Source: Nocardioidaceae bacterium (GTDB lineage Bacteria; Actinomycetota; Actinomycetes; Propionibacteriales; Nocardioidaceae). From it: 64,000 bases of DNA. The notes under the pieces are model-generated. The model ran no database searches. It saw only the letters and a list, made by a program, of their open reading frames with translations, and was not told the DNA's origin. Position 1 is the first letter of the stretch; each line of letters opens with the position of its first letter. A program made the position numbers and the translations under genes. Where the stretch lies: NCBI GenBank assembly GCA_030655315.1, contig JAURVT010000049.1, forward strand, positions 62,001-126,000. Direction: 5' to 3'. Below are positions 1 to 9,546 of this stretch, in pieces.

Positions 1-1
1 G

Positions 2-637
2 CGCAACGCCGTGCTCACCTACGGTCCGGACGGCCAGCGCCGGGGCGAGGGCATGCAGGTGTTCGTCGCCGCCTACGCGCCCAAGCCCCGGATGATCGTC
101 TTCGGGGCCATCGACTTCGCCGCGGCCGTCGCCCGTCAGGGCGTGTTCCTCGGCTACCACGTCACCGTGTGCGACGCCCGCCCCGTCTTCGCCACCCGGG
201 CCCGCTTCCGCGACGCCGACGAGGTGGTGGTGGCGTGGCCGCACCGCTACCTCCAGGAGCAGGTCGACGCCGGTGCGCTCGACGAGCGCACGGTGCTGTG
301 CGTGCTCACTCACGACCCCAAGTTCGACGTCCCGCTGCTCGAGGTGGCGCTGCGGCTGCCCGCCGACCGGCGTCCCGCGTTCGTCGGGGCGATGGGCTCG
401 CGCCGCACGCACGAGGACCGGCTCGTCCGGCTGCGCGAGGCCGGCCTGACCGAGGACGAGATCGGCCGGCTCTCCAGCCCCGTCGGGCTCGACCTCGGGG
501 CCCGCACGCCCGAGGAGACGGCCGTCTCGATCGCCGCCGAGATCATCGCGCTGCGATGGGGAGGGCGCGGCAGCCGGCTCAGCGAGCGCGACGGCCGCAT
601 CCACCACGAGGAGCCGGCCGTCGTTCCTCAAGGTTGA
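2..637 (+). CDS. XdhC-family molybdenum-cofactor insertion/maturation protein (5' end missing)
   Basis: The reading frame is open from base 2, so the gene begins upstream of the window and only its C-terminal part is present. The visible 211 residues contain the Rossmann-type XdhC C-terminal domain: a hydrophobic strand (MIVFGAIDFAAAVA), an acidic residue after the second strand (VCDARPVF), the segment VLTHDPKFD, and the motif FVGAMGSRRTHEDR, which is characteristic of the family. XdhC proteins bind molybdenum cofactor and hand the sulfurated form to xanthine-dehydrogenase-family enzymes. The coxSLM genes 1.5 kb downstream are a plausible client. GTG at 11 is only an internal codon. Family assignment is confident; the client enzyme is inferred. 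Confidence 0.88.
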   Translation, partial: RNAVLTYGPDGQRRGEGMQVFVAAYAPKPRMIVFGAIDFAAAVARQGVFLGYHVTVCDARPVFATRARFRDADEVVVAWPHRYLQEQVDAGALDERTVLCVLTHDPKFDVPLLEVALRLPADRRPAFVGAMGSRRTHEDRLVRLREAGLTEDEIGRLSSPVGLDLGARTPEETAVSIAAEIIALRWGGRGSRLSERDGRIHHEEPAVVPQG

Positions 638-742
638 CCGGTCGTTTTCTCTGATCCCGTGCTCCGCGCGTCGCGCCGACGCATCCTTTCGACATCGGGG
701 GCGCACGTCGGGTGCGCCGCCCCGTCTCTCGGAGGACGTGCG

Positions 743-913
743 ATGAAGAGGTTCCGTTGCGGCGACGTCGTCCCGGGCTGCACCGCCCGGTTCGAGGGCT
801 CGGAGGACGAGATCCTCGCCCAGGTCGGCGCGCACGCGACGCGTGACCACGGATTGACCGAGGTGCCCCCCGAGCTCGTCCAGGCGGTGCGGGCCGCGAT
901 GCAGCCGGCCTGA
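743..913 (+). CDS. DUF1059 small protein
   Basis: A 56-residue protein starting at ATG 743 behind a GGAGGA ribosome-binding site (731-736). The frame is open further upstream to 659, but the Shine-Dalgarno position selects ATG 743. The pattern [15 protein letters not shown]...DEIL..V..HA...HG is the DUF1059 signature, with two conserved cysteines and a central HA..H motif. The biochemical function of this family is unknown. It ends 3 nt before the EAL-domain gene, so the two are probably co-translated. It lies between xdhC and the EAL gene with no obvious terminator on either side. Confidence 0.8.
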   Translation: MKRFRCGDVVPGCTARFEGSEDEILAQVGAHATRDHGLTEVPPELVQAVRAAMQPA

Positions 914-916
914 CGG

Positions 917-1966
917 GTGGACCTGTCCCTGTCCGGCCTCGCGCCGATCGACGCGGTGCGCGCGCTGTGCGACGACCCGGGGTCGCTCACGCTCGTCGCC
1001 CAGCCCATCGCCGACCTCGCGACCGGGGCCGTGGCCGGGTGGGAGGCGCTCAGCCGCGCACCCACCGCGTGGGGCGTCGCCCCGGACGACCTGTTCGCCG
1101 CGGCCCGCCGGCACGGCCTGTCGAGCCGGCTGGAGAGCATCGTCGTCCAACGGGCCATGGACCTGCTCGACCTGCTTCCGCCCGACACGTTCCTCACGGT
1201 CAACGTCGATCCGGTGGACGTCGGCGTGCCCGAGGTGATGGGACCGATGCTCGACCGCCCGTCCCTGGCGCGGCTGGTCGTCGAGGTCACCGAGCACGCC
1301 TGGCCGCGCGACCGCGAGCGCGTCACGCGCGGACTGGACCTGCTCCGGGCCCGCGGTGCGGTGGTGGCGGCGGACGACGTCGGCGCCGGCTACGCCGGCC
1401 TCACCCACCTAATGCGGCTCCGTCCCAAGATCGTCAAGCTCGACCGCGAGCTGATCGCCGACCTCGGCACCGACCCGGCCGCCGAGGCGCTCGTGCGCTC
1501 GCTCGGCCACCTCTGCGGCACCCTCGACGCCTGGGTGGTGGCCGAGGGGGTCGAGACCGTCGCCCAGCTCGACGCCCTCGTGCGCCTGGGCGTCCCGCTC
1601 GCCCAGGGCTGGCTGCTCGGCCGCCCGGCCGAGCCGTGGACGGGCCTGGCGGACCCCGGACTGCTCACGGACCACGTCGCCACCGGTCGACGCTCCGGCA
1701 CCCTGGCCGGCCTCGTGGTCCCGCTGCCGCCGGGATACCGGCGCGACGACCTCGGCCGCTGGCACCACGTCGAGGACCCCGAGCCCGTCGCCACCTTCGC
1801 GCCCACCACGACCGTGCGCGAGGCCGTCGACCGCTCGCTGGCCCGTCAGCCGCGCCAGCGCTGGGACCCGCTGCTGGTCACCGACGGGACGGGTGCCGCG
1901 ATCGGCATCGTGCTCCCCGAGACGCTGGTCGCGGCGGCCCTGCACCACGACGCGTCGCCCGCCTGA
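917..1966 (+). CDS. EAL-domain c-di-GMP phosphodiesterase with C-terminal CBS-like region
   Basis: This 349-residue soluble protein has the EAL fold from about residue 20 to 250. The catalytic motifs look intact: GWEALSR (EAL at 43-45), [23 protein letters not shown] (metal-binding DD), [16 protein letters not shown] and QGWLLGRP. This predicts hydrolysis of cyclic di-GMP to pGpG. No GGDEF domain and no membrane segment are present. The last 80 or so residues ([29 protein letters not shown]) resemble a single CBS motif, possibly a ligand sensor. GTG 917 lies 3 nt after the DUF1059 stop with no separate ribosome-binding site, suggesting coupled translation. Its link to the cox genes is positional only. 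Confidence 0.87.
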   Translation: MDLSLSGLAPIDAVRALCDDPGSLTLVAQPIADLATGAVAGWEALSRAPTAWGVAPDDLFAAARRHGLSSRLESIVVQRAMDLLDLLPPDTFLTVNVDPVDVGVPEVMGPMLDRPSLARLVVEVTEHAWPRDRERVTRGLDLLRARGAVVAADDVGAGYAGLTHLMRLRPKIVKLDRELIADLGTDPAAEALVRSLGHLCGTLDAWVVAEGVETVAQLDALVRLGVPLAQGWLLGRPAEPWTGLADPGLLTDHVATGRRSGTLAGLVVPLPPGYRRDDLGRWHHVEDPEPVATFAPTTTVREAVDRSLARQPRQRWDPLLVTDGTGAAIGIVLPETLVAAALHHDASPA

Positions 1967-2057
1967 CCGTCCGGCCGTCCCCGGCAGATTTGCCAACTTC
2001 TCCCGCGCGGAATTTCACCTGCGGTCGATGGGTCGGCCTGCGACCGCGGATGCGGGT

Positions 2058-2074
2058 GCAACGTTGCTGCAACG
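2058..2074. promoter_or_regulatory. GCAACGTTGC palindrome and TGCAACG direct repeat upstream of coxS
   Basis: A perfect 10-bp palindrome (2058-2067) overlaps a direct repeat of TGCAACG at 2057-2063 and 2068-2074, spaced 11 bp apart, about one helical turn. It sits about 100 bp before the coxS start in a 203-bp intergenic region that is less GC-rich than the genes. It is a candidate binding site for the GAF-domain regulator at 6771-8078. This is inferred from position only. Confidence 0.4.
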
Positions 2075-2169
2075 ATTGTGGCGCCGGTCACACGGGGGTA
2101 ACACGGAGCCACGAGGCGCGCGGTGTCCGCCGCGCCCAGCGCACATCAGTCACAACGTCGGGAGAGACG

Positions 2170-2669
<500 letters not shown>

Positions 2670-2673
<4 letters not shown>

Positions 2674-5141
2674 CCGTCACCGAGATCGGCAGCGCACGGC
2701 TGCGCAAGGAGGACCAGCGGCTCATCACCGGCCGCACCCGCTACACCGACAACATGACCCTGCCGGGCATGCTGCACATCGCCTGCGTCCGCAGCCCCTT
2801 CGCGCACGCCACGATCACCGCGATCGACGTCAGCGAGGCCAAGGCGTCACCCGGCGTCGTCAGCGTCCTGACCGGCCGCGACCTCGCCGACGAGCAGGGC
2901 AGCCTGCCGTGCGCGTGGCCCATCACCGAGGACCAGAAGGCCCCGCCGCACCCCGCGGTCGCCGTCGACCACGTCGCCTTCGCCGGTGAGATCGTGGCCG
3001 TCGTGGTCGCCCGCACCGCAGCCCAGGCGCGCGACGCCGTCGAGCTGGTCGACGTCGACTACGACGAGCTGCCGGTCGTCCTCGGCCTCGAGCACGCCCT
3101 CACCGACGAGGTGCTCGCGCACCCGTCGCTCGGCACCAACAAGTCCGCCACCTGGGTCTTCGACTCCGCCGAGGCCGGCACCGGCACCGACGTCGACCAG
3201 GCGCTCGCCGGGTCCGACGTCGTGGTGGAGCGCACCTACACCCAGCAGCGGCTGATCCCGGCGTTCATGGAGCCGCGCTCCACGCTCGTCGACCCGACCG
3301 GCGACCAGATCGTCATGTGGTCGGCCACCCAGGTGCCGCACATCCTGCGCCTGATGCTCGCGATGACGCTCGGTATCCCCGAGGGCAAGGTGCGCGTGAT
3401 CGCGCCCGACGTCGGCGGCGGCTTCGGCGGCAAGCTCCAGGTCACGCCCGAGGAGGTCGTGACGCTGCTGGCGGCCCGTCGCATCGGCAAGCCGGTCAAG
3501 CTCACCGAGACCCGCAGCGAGTCGCTGATGGCCGCGCACCACGGCCGCGCGCAGCTGCAGCGCCTCAAGATCGGCGCCACCAAGGACGGCATCGTCACCG
3601 GCCTGAGCGTCGACCTGCTCGCCGACATGGGGGCCTACCTCGGCCTCGTCACGCCGGGCGTCCCGGTGCTCGGCGCGTTCATGTTCAACTCGATCTACAA
3701 GTTCCCGGCCTACCGGTTCTCGACCACCAACCTGTTCACCAACAAGACGTGGACCGACGCCTACCGCGGCGCCGGGCGTCCCGAGGCGACGTTCGGCATC
3801 GAGCGGCTGATGGACGACCTCGCCGCCGAGCTCGGCATGGACCCGCTCGAGCTGCGCGAGAAGAACTGGATCAAGCACGAGGAGTTCCCGTTCACCACCG
3901 TCGCCGGGCTGGAGTACGACACCGGCAACTACGAGGCCGCCACCGCCAAGGCGCTCGAGCTCTTCGGGTACGACGAGCTGCGCGCTGAGCAGAAGCAGCG
4001 TCGTGACGCCGGCGACCGGGTGCAGCTGGGCATCGGCATCTCGACCTTCACCGAGATGTGCGGCCTCGCTCCGTCCCGGGTGCTCGGCTCGCTGAACTAC
4101 GGCGCGGGCGGCTGGGAGCACGCCACGGTGCGGATGCTGCCCACCGGCTCGGTCGAGGTCGTCACGGGCGCCAGCGCCCACGGCCAGGGCCACGAGACGG
4201 CGTTCAGCCAGATCGTCGCCGACCGCCTCGGCATCCCGTTCGACAACATCGAGGTGCTGCACGGCGACACCGCCAGCTCGCACAAGGGGCTCGACACCTA
4301 CGGCTCGCGCTCGCTGGTCGTCGGCGGCATGGCCATCGTGGCGGCCGCGGACAAGGTGATCGAGAAGGCCAAGGCCGTCGCCGCGCACATGATGGAGGCC
4401 AACCCCGACGACGTCGAGTTCGCCGCCGGCAACTTCACGGTCAAGGGCACCGACGCCTCGGTCAACATCGCCGAGACGGCGCTCGCGGTGTTCGCCGCGC
4501 ACGACCTGCCCGACGGCATGGAGCCCAGCCTGGACTCCGACGCGACGTTCGACCCCGAGAACTTCAACTACCCGCACGGCACCCACCTCGCGGCCATGGA
4601 GGTCGACACCGAGACCGGTGAGGTGACGCTGCGCAAGTACGTCTGCGTCGACGACATCGGCAACGTCGTCAACCCGCTGATCGTCGAGGGCCAGATCCAC
4701 GGCGGGCTGGTGCAGGGCATCGCGCAGGCCCTGTTCGAGGAGGCCGTGCACGACGACGCCGGCACCCTCGTGTCGGGCTCGTTCGTGGACTACCTGGTCC
4801 CGAGCGCGGCCGACCTGCCGTCGTTCATCACCGACCGCACCGAGACCCCGGCGACGACCAACGCGCTCGGCGTGAAGGGCGTCGGCGAGGCCGGCACCAT
4901 CGCCTCGACCCCCGCGATCGTCAACGGCGTCATCGACGCGGTCCGGCACCTGGGCGTCGAGGACATCCTGATGCCCTGCTCTCCGCACCGCGTCTGGACC
5001 GCGATCAACAACGCCGGCAAGGGCGGACTGGCGGCCAAGGGCGGCGGCGCCGAGGCGGCCGTCCCCGAGACCACCAGCCCCGAGCAGGCCGCGAGCGGCT
5101 CCAACTCCAGTGGCTCCCTCCCGACAGGAGACGTGCAGTGA
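2670..5141 (+). CDS. coxL: Molybdopterin large subunit, form II CO-dehydrogenase-like
   Basis: An 823-residue molybdenum hydroxylase catalytic subunit. Visible motifs are the domain start [19 protein letters not shown], the cofactor-binding glycine loop VGGGFGGK, the active-site loop AYRGAGR at residues 364-370, and the C-terminal GVGEAG with the catalytic base E740. Genuine form I CO dehydrogenases carry AYRCSFR with a Cys that ligates copper. Here Gly-Ala replaces Cys-Ser, the form II signature, so CO oxidation is possible but not assured and another aldehyde or purine-type substrate may be used. Length is near the family norm plus an Ala/Ser-rich tail of about 35 residues. It overlaps coxS and coxM by 4 nt each. 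ATG 2670 is fixed by the ATGA overlap. Confidence 0.92.
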
Positions 5142-5992
5142 TCCCCACCAAGTTCGCGTACGAGGCGCCCACCAGCGTCGAGGACGCGCTGCGTCTGCTC
5201 GGCGAGGCCGGTGACGAGGGCAAGATCCTCGCCGGCGGCATGAGCCTCATCCCGGTGCTCAAGCTGCGTCTCGCCGGTCCCGAGGTGCTGATCGACCTCG
5301 GGAAGATCGAGGACCTGCGGGGCATCCGCGAGGACGGCGACGCGCTGGTGATCGGCGCGATGACGCCGCACCACGTCGTCGCCCACGACCCGCTGGTCGA
5401 GCAGCACGCCGGGCTGATCGCGGCGGCGAGCAAGACCGTCGCCGACCCGCAGGTGCGTCACCGCGGCACGTTCGGCGGAGGACTCGTCCACGCCGACCCC
5501 GCCGGCGACCTGCCCGCGCCCGCCCTGGCGATGGGCGCCGAGTTCGTCGTCGCCGGGCCGGGCGGCACCCGGACCGTGCCGGCGTCGGAGTTCTTCGTCG
5601 ACCTGTTCACCACGGCGGTGGGTGAGGACGAGATCCTCACCCACGTCCGCATCCCCAAGCACACCGGCTGGGGCTCGAGCTACAAGAAGTTCACCCGCGT
5701 CGCGCAGCAGTGGTCGATCGTCGCGGTCGCGGCCACCGTCCGCGTCGAGAACGGCACCATCGCCGAGGCACAGATCGGGCTCACCAACATGGGCTCCACG
5801 CCGATCCGTCCCGCGGCGGTCGAGCAGGCGCTCGTCGGGGTGTCGCTCGACGAGGCCGCGGTCGCCGCGGCCACCGCGTCGGTCGCCGAGGGCACCACCC
5901 CGCCGTCGGACACCAACGGCGACGCCGACTACCGCCGCCACCTCGCGGGCGTCCTGACCAAGCGCGCGGTCCTGACCGCCGCGGGCGCCTGA
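5138..5992 (+). CDS. coxM: FAD-binding medium subunit of CO-dehydrogenase-type enzyme
   Basis: A 284-residue flavoprotein of the vanillyl-alcohol-oxidase/CoxM fold. The FAD-binding loop ILAGGMSLIPVLKLRL (family consensus AGGxSL) and the second FAD motif TFGGGLVHADPAGDLPA (consensus TIGGxxAxADPAxD) are both present. It receives electrons from the iron-sulfur clusters of CoxS and passes them to the acceptor. GTG 5138 overlaps the coxL stop (GTGA). The preceding GACAGGAGACG gives a strong ribosome-binding site. Length is normal for the family. It is followed after 11 nt by coxG. Confidence 0.92.
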   Translation: MIPTKFAYEAPTSVEDALRLLGEAGDEGKILAGGMSLIPVLKLRLAGPEVLIDLGKIEDLRGIREDGDALVIGAMTPHHVVAHDPLVEQHAGLIAAASKTVADPQVRHRGTFGGGLVHADPAGDLPAPALAMGAEFVVAGPGGTRTVPASEFFVDLFTTAVGEDEILTHVRIPKHTGWGSSYKKFTRVAQQWSIVAVAATVRVENGTIAEAQIGLTNMGSTPIRPAAVEQALVGVSLDEAAVAAATASVAEGTTPPSDTNGDADYRRHLAGVLTKRAVLTAAGA

Positions 5993-6003
5993 GGGGAGCT
6001 GGA

Positions 6004-6705
6004 GTGGAGCTGAGCCACACGTTCACCGTCCCGGCGTCCGTCGAGGAGACCTGGGCGGCGTTCAACGACCTCGAGGGCATCGCGCCCTGCTTCCCCGGCG
6101 CCGTCCTCACGGGCGTCGACGGGGACGAGTTCACCGGCACGGTCAAGGTCAAGCTCGGGCCGATCGCCCTGCAGTACGGGGGCGTCGGCAAGTTCCTCGA
6201 GCGTGACGAGGCCAACCGCCGCGCCGTGATCGAGGCCAAGGGCAAGGACAAGCGGGGCAACGGCACCGCCGGGGCCACCGTCGTTGCGCAGCTCACCGCG
6301 GCCGGCGAGGGCACCAAGGTCGAGGTCACCACCGACCTCGCCGTCACCGGCAAGCCGGCGCAGTTCGGCCGCGGCGTGATGCAGGACGTCAGCGACAAGC
6401 TGCTCGGCCGGTTCGTCGACTGCATCGCCACCAAGCTGGGGCCCGACGCGGAGCCCGAGCCGGAGCCGGTCGCGGCGAACGACCCCGTCGGTGGCGCGCC
6501 GACGTCCGGCGGACCGACGGCGTCGACCGCGCCGCCCACCGGGCCGCAGGGGACCGGCGCCCGTCACGCCGCCCCGCCGCCGCGCGAGGCCGAGGAGATC
6601 GACCTCGGCGCGACGGTGCTCCCGGTGCTGCTCAAGCGGTACGGGGTGCCCGCCGGCATCGGCCTCGTGGTGCTGCTCGTGCTGGTCAGGCTCGTCAGGC
6701 GCTGA
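6004..6705 (+). CDS. coxG: CoxG-like SRPBCC carbon-monoxide-dehydrogenase membrane anchor
   Basis: A 233-residue protein. Residues 1-150 form an SRPBCC/CoxG domain (FTVPASVEETWAAFNDLEGIAPCFPGA ... VKVKLGPIALQYGGVG), the hydrophobic-pocket fold related to START. A Pro/Glu/Ala-rich linker follows, then a C-terminal membrane segment (GIGLVVLLVLVRLVRR) with a positive tail. In CO-oxidising bacteria CoxG tethers the enzyme to the inner face of the membrane. The same domain plus C-terminal anchor layout supports that role here. GTG 6004 sits 6 nt after GGGGAGCTGGA and 11 nt after the coxM stop. It is the last gene of the coxSLMG operon. Confidence 0.88.
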   Translation: MELSHTFTVPASVEETWAAFNDLEGIAPCFPGAVLTGVDGDEFTGTVKVKLGPIALQYGGVGKFLERDEANRRAVIEAKGKDKRGNGTAGATVVAQLTAAGEGTKVEVTTDLAVTGKPAQFGRGVMQDVSDKLLGRFVDCIATKLGPDAEPEPEPVAANDPVGGAPTSGGPTASTAPPTGPQGTGARHAAPPPREAEEIDLGATVLPVLLKRYGVPAGIGLVVLLVLVRLVRR

Positions 6706-6735
6706 CCGCAGATCGGGGCGCTCGCCCGGGGCCGC

Positions 6736-6764
6736 TTGAAGGTGCTGTGCATCACACCTAGGCT
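6736..6764 (+). promoter_or_regulatory. Promoter of GAF regulator gene, leaderless
   Basis: A -35-like TTGAAG at 6736-6741, a 17-bp spacer, and a -10-like TAGGCT at 6759-6764. The ATG at 6771 begins 6 nt after the -10 hexamer, so transcription should start at or next to the start codon. Confidence 0.6.
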
Positions 6765-6770
6765 CGGCCC

Positions 6771-8078
6771 ATGGCGAGCGCCCCGCCGCACCAGCTCGCG
6801 TACCCGCACGGTTCGGACCCGGACCAGCTGGCGCGCACGCTGCGCCACGCCCGCGACCTGTTCGTCGAGACCGGGGCGACCAGCGTCGGCCTGCGCGAGG
6901 TCGTCGTGGACTCGTGGATGCGCTGCCTGTCGAGCGGGGTCGACCCCGAGTCGGCGCCCCTCGACGTCGACCTCGACGAGGCCGCGCTCGAGACCGCGCG
7001 CGCCGAGCACCCGCTGACGGCCACCATGCCGCTGATCCGGCGGCTGCTCGTCGAGAGCGCCACCGAGGCGGGCCTGCTCGTCGCGGTGAGCGATGCCGTC
7101 GGACGGCTGCTGTGGGTGGAGGGCAGCCACGCGCTGCGCTCGCGCGCCGAGGGCATGACGTTCCTGCCCGGCGCCAACTGGAGCGAGGCGCGGGCCGGGA
7201 CCAACGCGCCCGGCACCGCGCTCGCGCTCGACCGTCCCGTCCAGATCTTCGGGGCCGAGCACCTGTCGCGGCCCGTCACGCCGTGGAGCTGCTCGGCCGC
7301 GCCCATCCACGACCCCGACACCGGCGCGATCCTCGGGGTGCTGGACCTCACCGGCGGGCCCGAGGTCGCGACCCCGCAGAGCCTGTCGCTCGTCCGCGCG
7401 ACCGTCGCGGCCGTCGAGTCCGAGCTGCGCATCGGCCGGCTCGTGCGCGACCGGCTGGACACCCCGGGCGGTTCCAGCGGCGCCCCGCGGACCGTCCCCC
7501 CGCGGACCCTGCGCGTGCTCGGTGCCCGGTCGGCGCTGCTGGGCCACGGGTCGAGCGCGTCGCGTCTCAGCCTGCGGCACAGCGAGATGCTGCTGCTCCT
7601 GGCCGCGGCCCCCGACGGGCTGTCCTCGGCCGAGCTGGCCGTCGAGCTCAGCGACGTCGACCACGCGCCCGTCACCGTCCGGGCCGAGCTGTCCCGGCTG
7701 CGCTCGCTGATCAAGCCGCTGCACATGCAGTCGCGTCCCTACCGCCTCGCTGGCCCGCTGCGCACCGACGCCGACGGCGTCCGCGAGCTCCTGCGCCGCG
7801 GCCAGCTGCGCCAGGCCGTCGACGACTACCGCGGCCCCGTCCTCCCGCACTCCGAGGCGCCCGGGGTCGTCCGCCTGCGCCGTGCGCTGCACGACGAGCT
7901 GCGCGCCGTCCTGATCGAGCGCGCGGACCCCGACGCCCTGCTCGGCTTCGCGGACACCGAGCACGGCCGCGACGACCTCGACCTGTGGCGCGCCGTCCTC
8001 GCCGCCATGCCCGCGTCGTCCCCCCGTCGCGCGCAGGTCCTCGCCCACCTCACCCGGCTGGACCACGACCTCACCTGA
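6771..8078 (+). CDS. GAF-domain transcriptional regulator with C-terminal winged-helix region
   Basis: A 435-residue cytoplasmic regulator. The N-terminal half (about residues 20-230) resembles the sensor part of AcoR/MimR-type activators: a helical start (LARTLRHARDLFVETG..VVDSWMRCL), then a GAF domain including NWSEARAGTNAPGTALAL and the SCSAAPIHDPDTGAILGVLDLTG strand. The sigma-54 AAA+ domain and Fis helix-turn-helix of true AcoR proteins are absent. Instead residues 255-435 (LSLRHSEMLLLLAAAPDGLSSAELAVEL..VTVRAELSRLRSL) look like a winged-helix DNA-binding region. Such chimeras are common beside dehydrogenase operons in actinobacteria. It likely controls coxSLMG. No ribosome-binding site is seen, in keeping with a leaderless transcript. 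Confidence 0.82.
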   Translation: MASAPPHQLAYPHGSDPDQLARTLRHARDLFVETGATSVGLREVVVDSWMRCLSSGVDPESAPLDVDLDEAALETARAEHPLTATMPLIRRLLVESATEAGLLVAVSDAVGRLLWVEGSHALRSRAEGMTFLPGANWSEARAGTNAPGTALALDRPVQIFGAEHLSRPVTPWSCSAAPIHDPDTGAILGVLDLTGGPEVATPQSLSLVRATVAAVESELRIGRLVRDRLDTPGGSSGAPRTVPPRTLRVLGARSALLGHGSSASRLSLRHSEMLLLLAAAPDGLSSAELAVELSDVDHAPVTVRAELSRLRSLIKPLHMQSRPYRLAGPLRTDADGVRELLRRGQLRQAVDDYRGPVLPHSEAPGVVRLRRALHDELRAVLIERADPDALLGFADTEHGRDDLDLWRAVLAAMPASSPRRAQVLAHLTRLDHDLT

Positions 8079-8090
8079 CCGGCGGCGCCG

Positions 8091-8121
8091 CACCCACCAC
8101 TCCCACGGCCAGCGGTGGGTG
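8091..8121 (+). terminator. Hairpin terminator after the GAF regulator
   Basis: Perfect 8-bp arms CACCCACC (8091-8098) and GGTGGGTG (8114-8121) lie 13 nt past the stop codon. A second imperfect stem follows at 8126-8154. No U-tract follows, as is usual in this GC-rich group. Confidence 0.55.
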
Positions 8122-8218
8122 GGGTGTCGCCGACCGGAGGGGCGGTCGGGCGACCTGTCGTGACTGCGTCCAGAATCAGACGCGCGCGACGCAGGTGCGG
8201 CTCGACGTGGCATGCTGC

Positions 8219-8246
8219 GGGGGCGTTCGCGACAGCGGACGCCCCC
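8219..8246 (+). promoter_or_regulatory. Hairpin in the modA leader
   Basis: A perfect 8-bp stem (GGGGGCGT 8219-8226, ACGCCCCC 8239-8246) with a 12-nt loop lies 32 nt before the modA start. A -10-like CATGCT at 8211-8216 just upstream would start the transcript at the hairpin. It does not match the Moco riboswitch pattern I know. It may stabilise the 5' end or act as an attenuator. Confidence 0.4.
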
Positions 8247-8278
8247 GTTCTTCGTCTCGCCCTCGGAAGGTCCCCTCC

Positions 8279-9091
8279 ATGCGTCTGAGCCGTCTCGCCG
8301 CCCTCGCCTCGGCCCTCGTCCTGTCCACCGCGCTGGTCGCCTGCGGCGGTGGGGACGACGCCGACACCGACGGAGCCGCGTCCTCCGACGCCACCGCGTC
8401 GGCGCCGACCGGCGAGATCACCGTGCTGGGCGCGGCGTCGCTCACCGAGGCCTTCGGCGAGCTGAAGACGACCTTCGAGTCCGAGAACGACGGTGCGACC
8501 GTCAACCTGTCGTTCGACTCCTCCTCGGTGCTCGCCGAGCAGGTCGTGCAGGGCAACCCCGCCGACGTGCTCGCCACCGCCGACGAGAACACCATGAAGA
8601 CGGTGACCGACGCCGACCTCGCTGCGGGCGAGCCGGTCGTGTTCGCGTCCAACACGCTCGTCGTCGTCACGCCGCCGGACAACCCGGCCGACATCGACAG
8701 CATCGACGACCTCGGCCAGGACGGGTCGACGTTCGCGGTCTGTGTGGTCGACGCGCCGTGCGGTGCGGCGTCCAAGAGGCTGCTCGACCTCGACGAGGTC
8801 ACCGCCCAGCCCTCCACCGAGGAGCAGAACGTCAAGGGCGTCCTGACCAAGGTGACGCTCGGCGAGGTGGACGCCGGACTGGTCTACGCCTCGGACGCGC
8901 AGGCCGCGGGCGACGACGTCACCGTGATCGAGCCCGAGAACGCCGACCAGGCCGTCAACCTCGACCCGATCGTCGTCCTGAAGGACGCCGAGAACCCCGA
9001 GCTCGCCCAGGCCTGGGTCGACCTCGTCACCGGCGCCGAGGGTCAGAAGGTGCTCGCGTCCTACGGCTTCCAGCCCGCCCCCGCCGCCTGA
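8279..9091 (+). CDS. modA: Molybdate ABC transporter substrate-binding lipoprotein
   Basis: A 270-residue lipoprotein. The signal peptide runs MRLSRLAALASALVLSTALVAC, with the lipidated cysteine at 22 in a good lipobox (ALVAC), followed by an acidic Ser/Thr/Ala linker. From residue 46 the ModA fold is clear: ITVLGAASLTEAFGEL, the oxyanion-binding region FSFDSSS-like (LSFDSSSVLAEQV), NPADVLATAD, ASNTLVVVTP, and GEVDAGLVYASDA. It would deliver molybdate, the metal of the upstream cox-type enzyme. No ModB permease or ModC ATPase follows, so partners must be encoded elsewhere. ATG 8279 follows GGAAGG (8265-8270). Assignment as ModA rather than another oxyanion binder is strong. Confidence 0.9.
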   Translation: MRLSRLAALASALVLSTALVACGGGDDADTDGAASSDATASAPTGEITVLGAASLTEAFGELKTTFESENDGATVNLSFDSSSVLAEQVVQGNPADVLATADENTMKTVTDADLAAGEPVVFASNTLVVVTPPDNPADIDSIDDLGQDGSTFAVCVVDAPCGAASKRLLDLDEVTAQPSTEEQNVKGVLTKVTLGEVDAGLVYASDAQAAGDDVTVIEPENADQAVNLDPIVVLKDAENPELAQAWVDLVTGAEGQKVLASYGFQPAPAA

Positions 9092-9173
9092 TCCCCGGTG
9101 TGGTGGGTGCCTCAGCGGGCTACAGGCCCCTGTGCCACCGACAACTTCTACGAGGTCGCGGCGGGGGAGGTGG

Positions 9174-9515
9174 CTAGAGGGAGCCGAGGGGAGCGACGAC
9201 GGTGGCGGTGGGCTCGCAGACCCAGTGCGGCTCGTCACCCAGGGGCGGCTCGAGCGCGAGGGCGTGCTCGACCTCGCACGACGCGCAGAGCGGCCAGCGG
9301 CCGCGGTCGTCGAGCATCGCGTCCTGGACGTCCTGCGCGACCAGGCCCGGCACGAACTCCGCACCGTCGGGCCACTGCTCGAGCCACCAGGTGCGCTCGC
9401 TGAGGCTCTCCTCCATCGCCGACACCCCGGGGGCGTCGGCGAGTCCGCGGGCCTCGAGGTCGTGCAGCACCAGGGCGCGGGCCCGCAGCAGGGGGCCGTC
9501 GATCGTCTCGCTCAC
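9174..9515 (-). CDS. Hypothetical protein with C-terminal CxxC motif
   Basis: A 113-residue soluble protein of unknown function. GTG at 9515 is chosen because TAGGCT (complement of 9523-9528) ends 7 nt before it, the leaderless arrangement seen at many genes here. The C-terminal half (WPLCASCEVEHALALEPPL..EPHWVCE) has a Cys-x2-Cys pair, a His and a third Cys that could bind zinc. It lies downstream of helD on the same strand with a 31-nt gap. Codon positions are typical of genuine genes in this window. I do not recognise the family. Confidence 0.6.
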   Translation of the reverse strand: MSETIDGPLLRARALVLHDLEARGLADAPGVSAMEESLSERTWWLEQWPDGAEFVPGLVAQDVQDAMLDDRGRWPLCASCEVEHALALEPPLGDEPHWVCEPTATVVAPLGSL

Positions 9516-9546
9516 CCGACCCAGCCTAGGGACGAGGGGCAAGCCC

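Noticed and set aside
2847-4988. Very long open frame on the minus strand across coxL (and similar ones at 22668-24965, 30462-33086, 37276-39627, 56648-58960, 60683-62623)
   Set aside because: In such GC-rich DNA the antisense frame of a real gene stays open. These have His/Arg/Glu/Val-biased low-complexity translations and no domains, while the opposite strand encodes well-known proteins.
8079-8278. Molybdenum-cofactor riboswitch before modA
   Set aside because: Hairpins are present, but I do not see the conserved Moco RNA core, and that class is known mainly outside actinobacteria.
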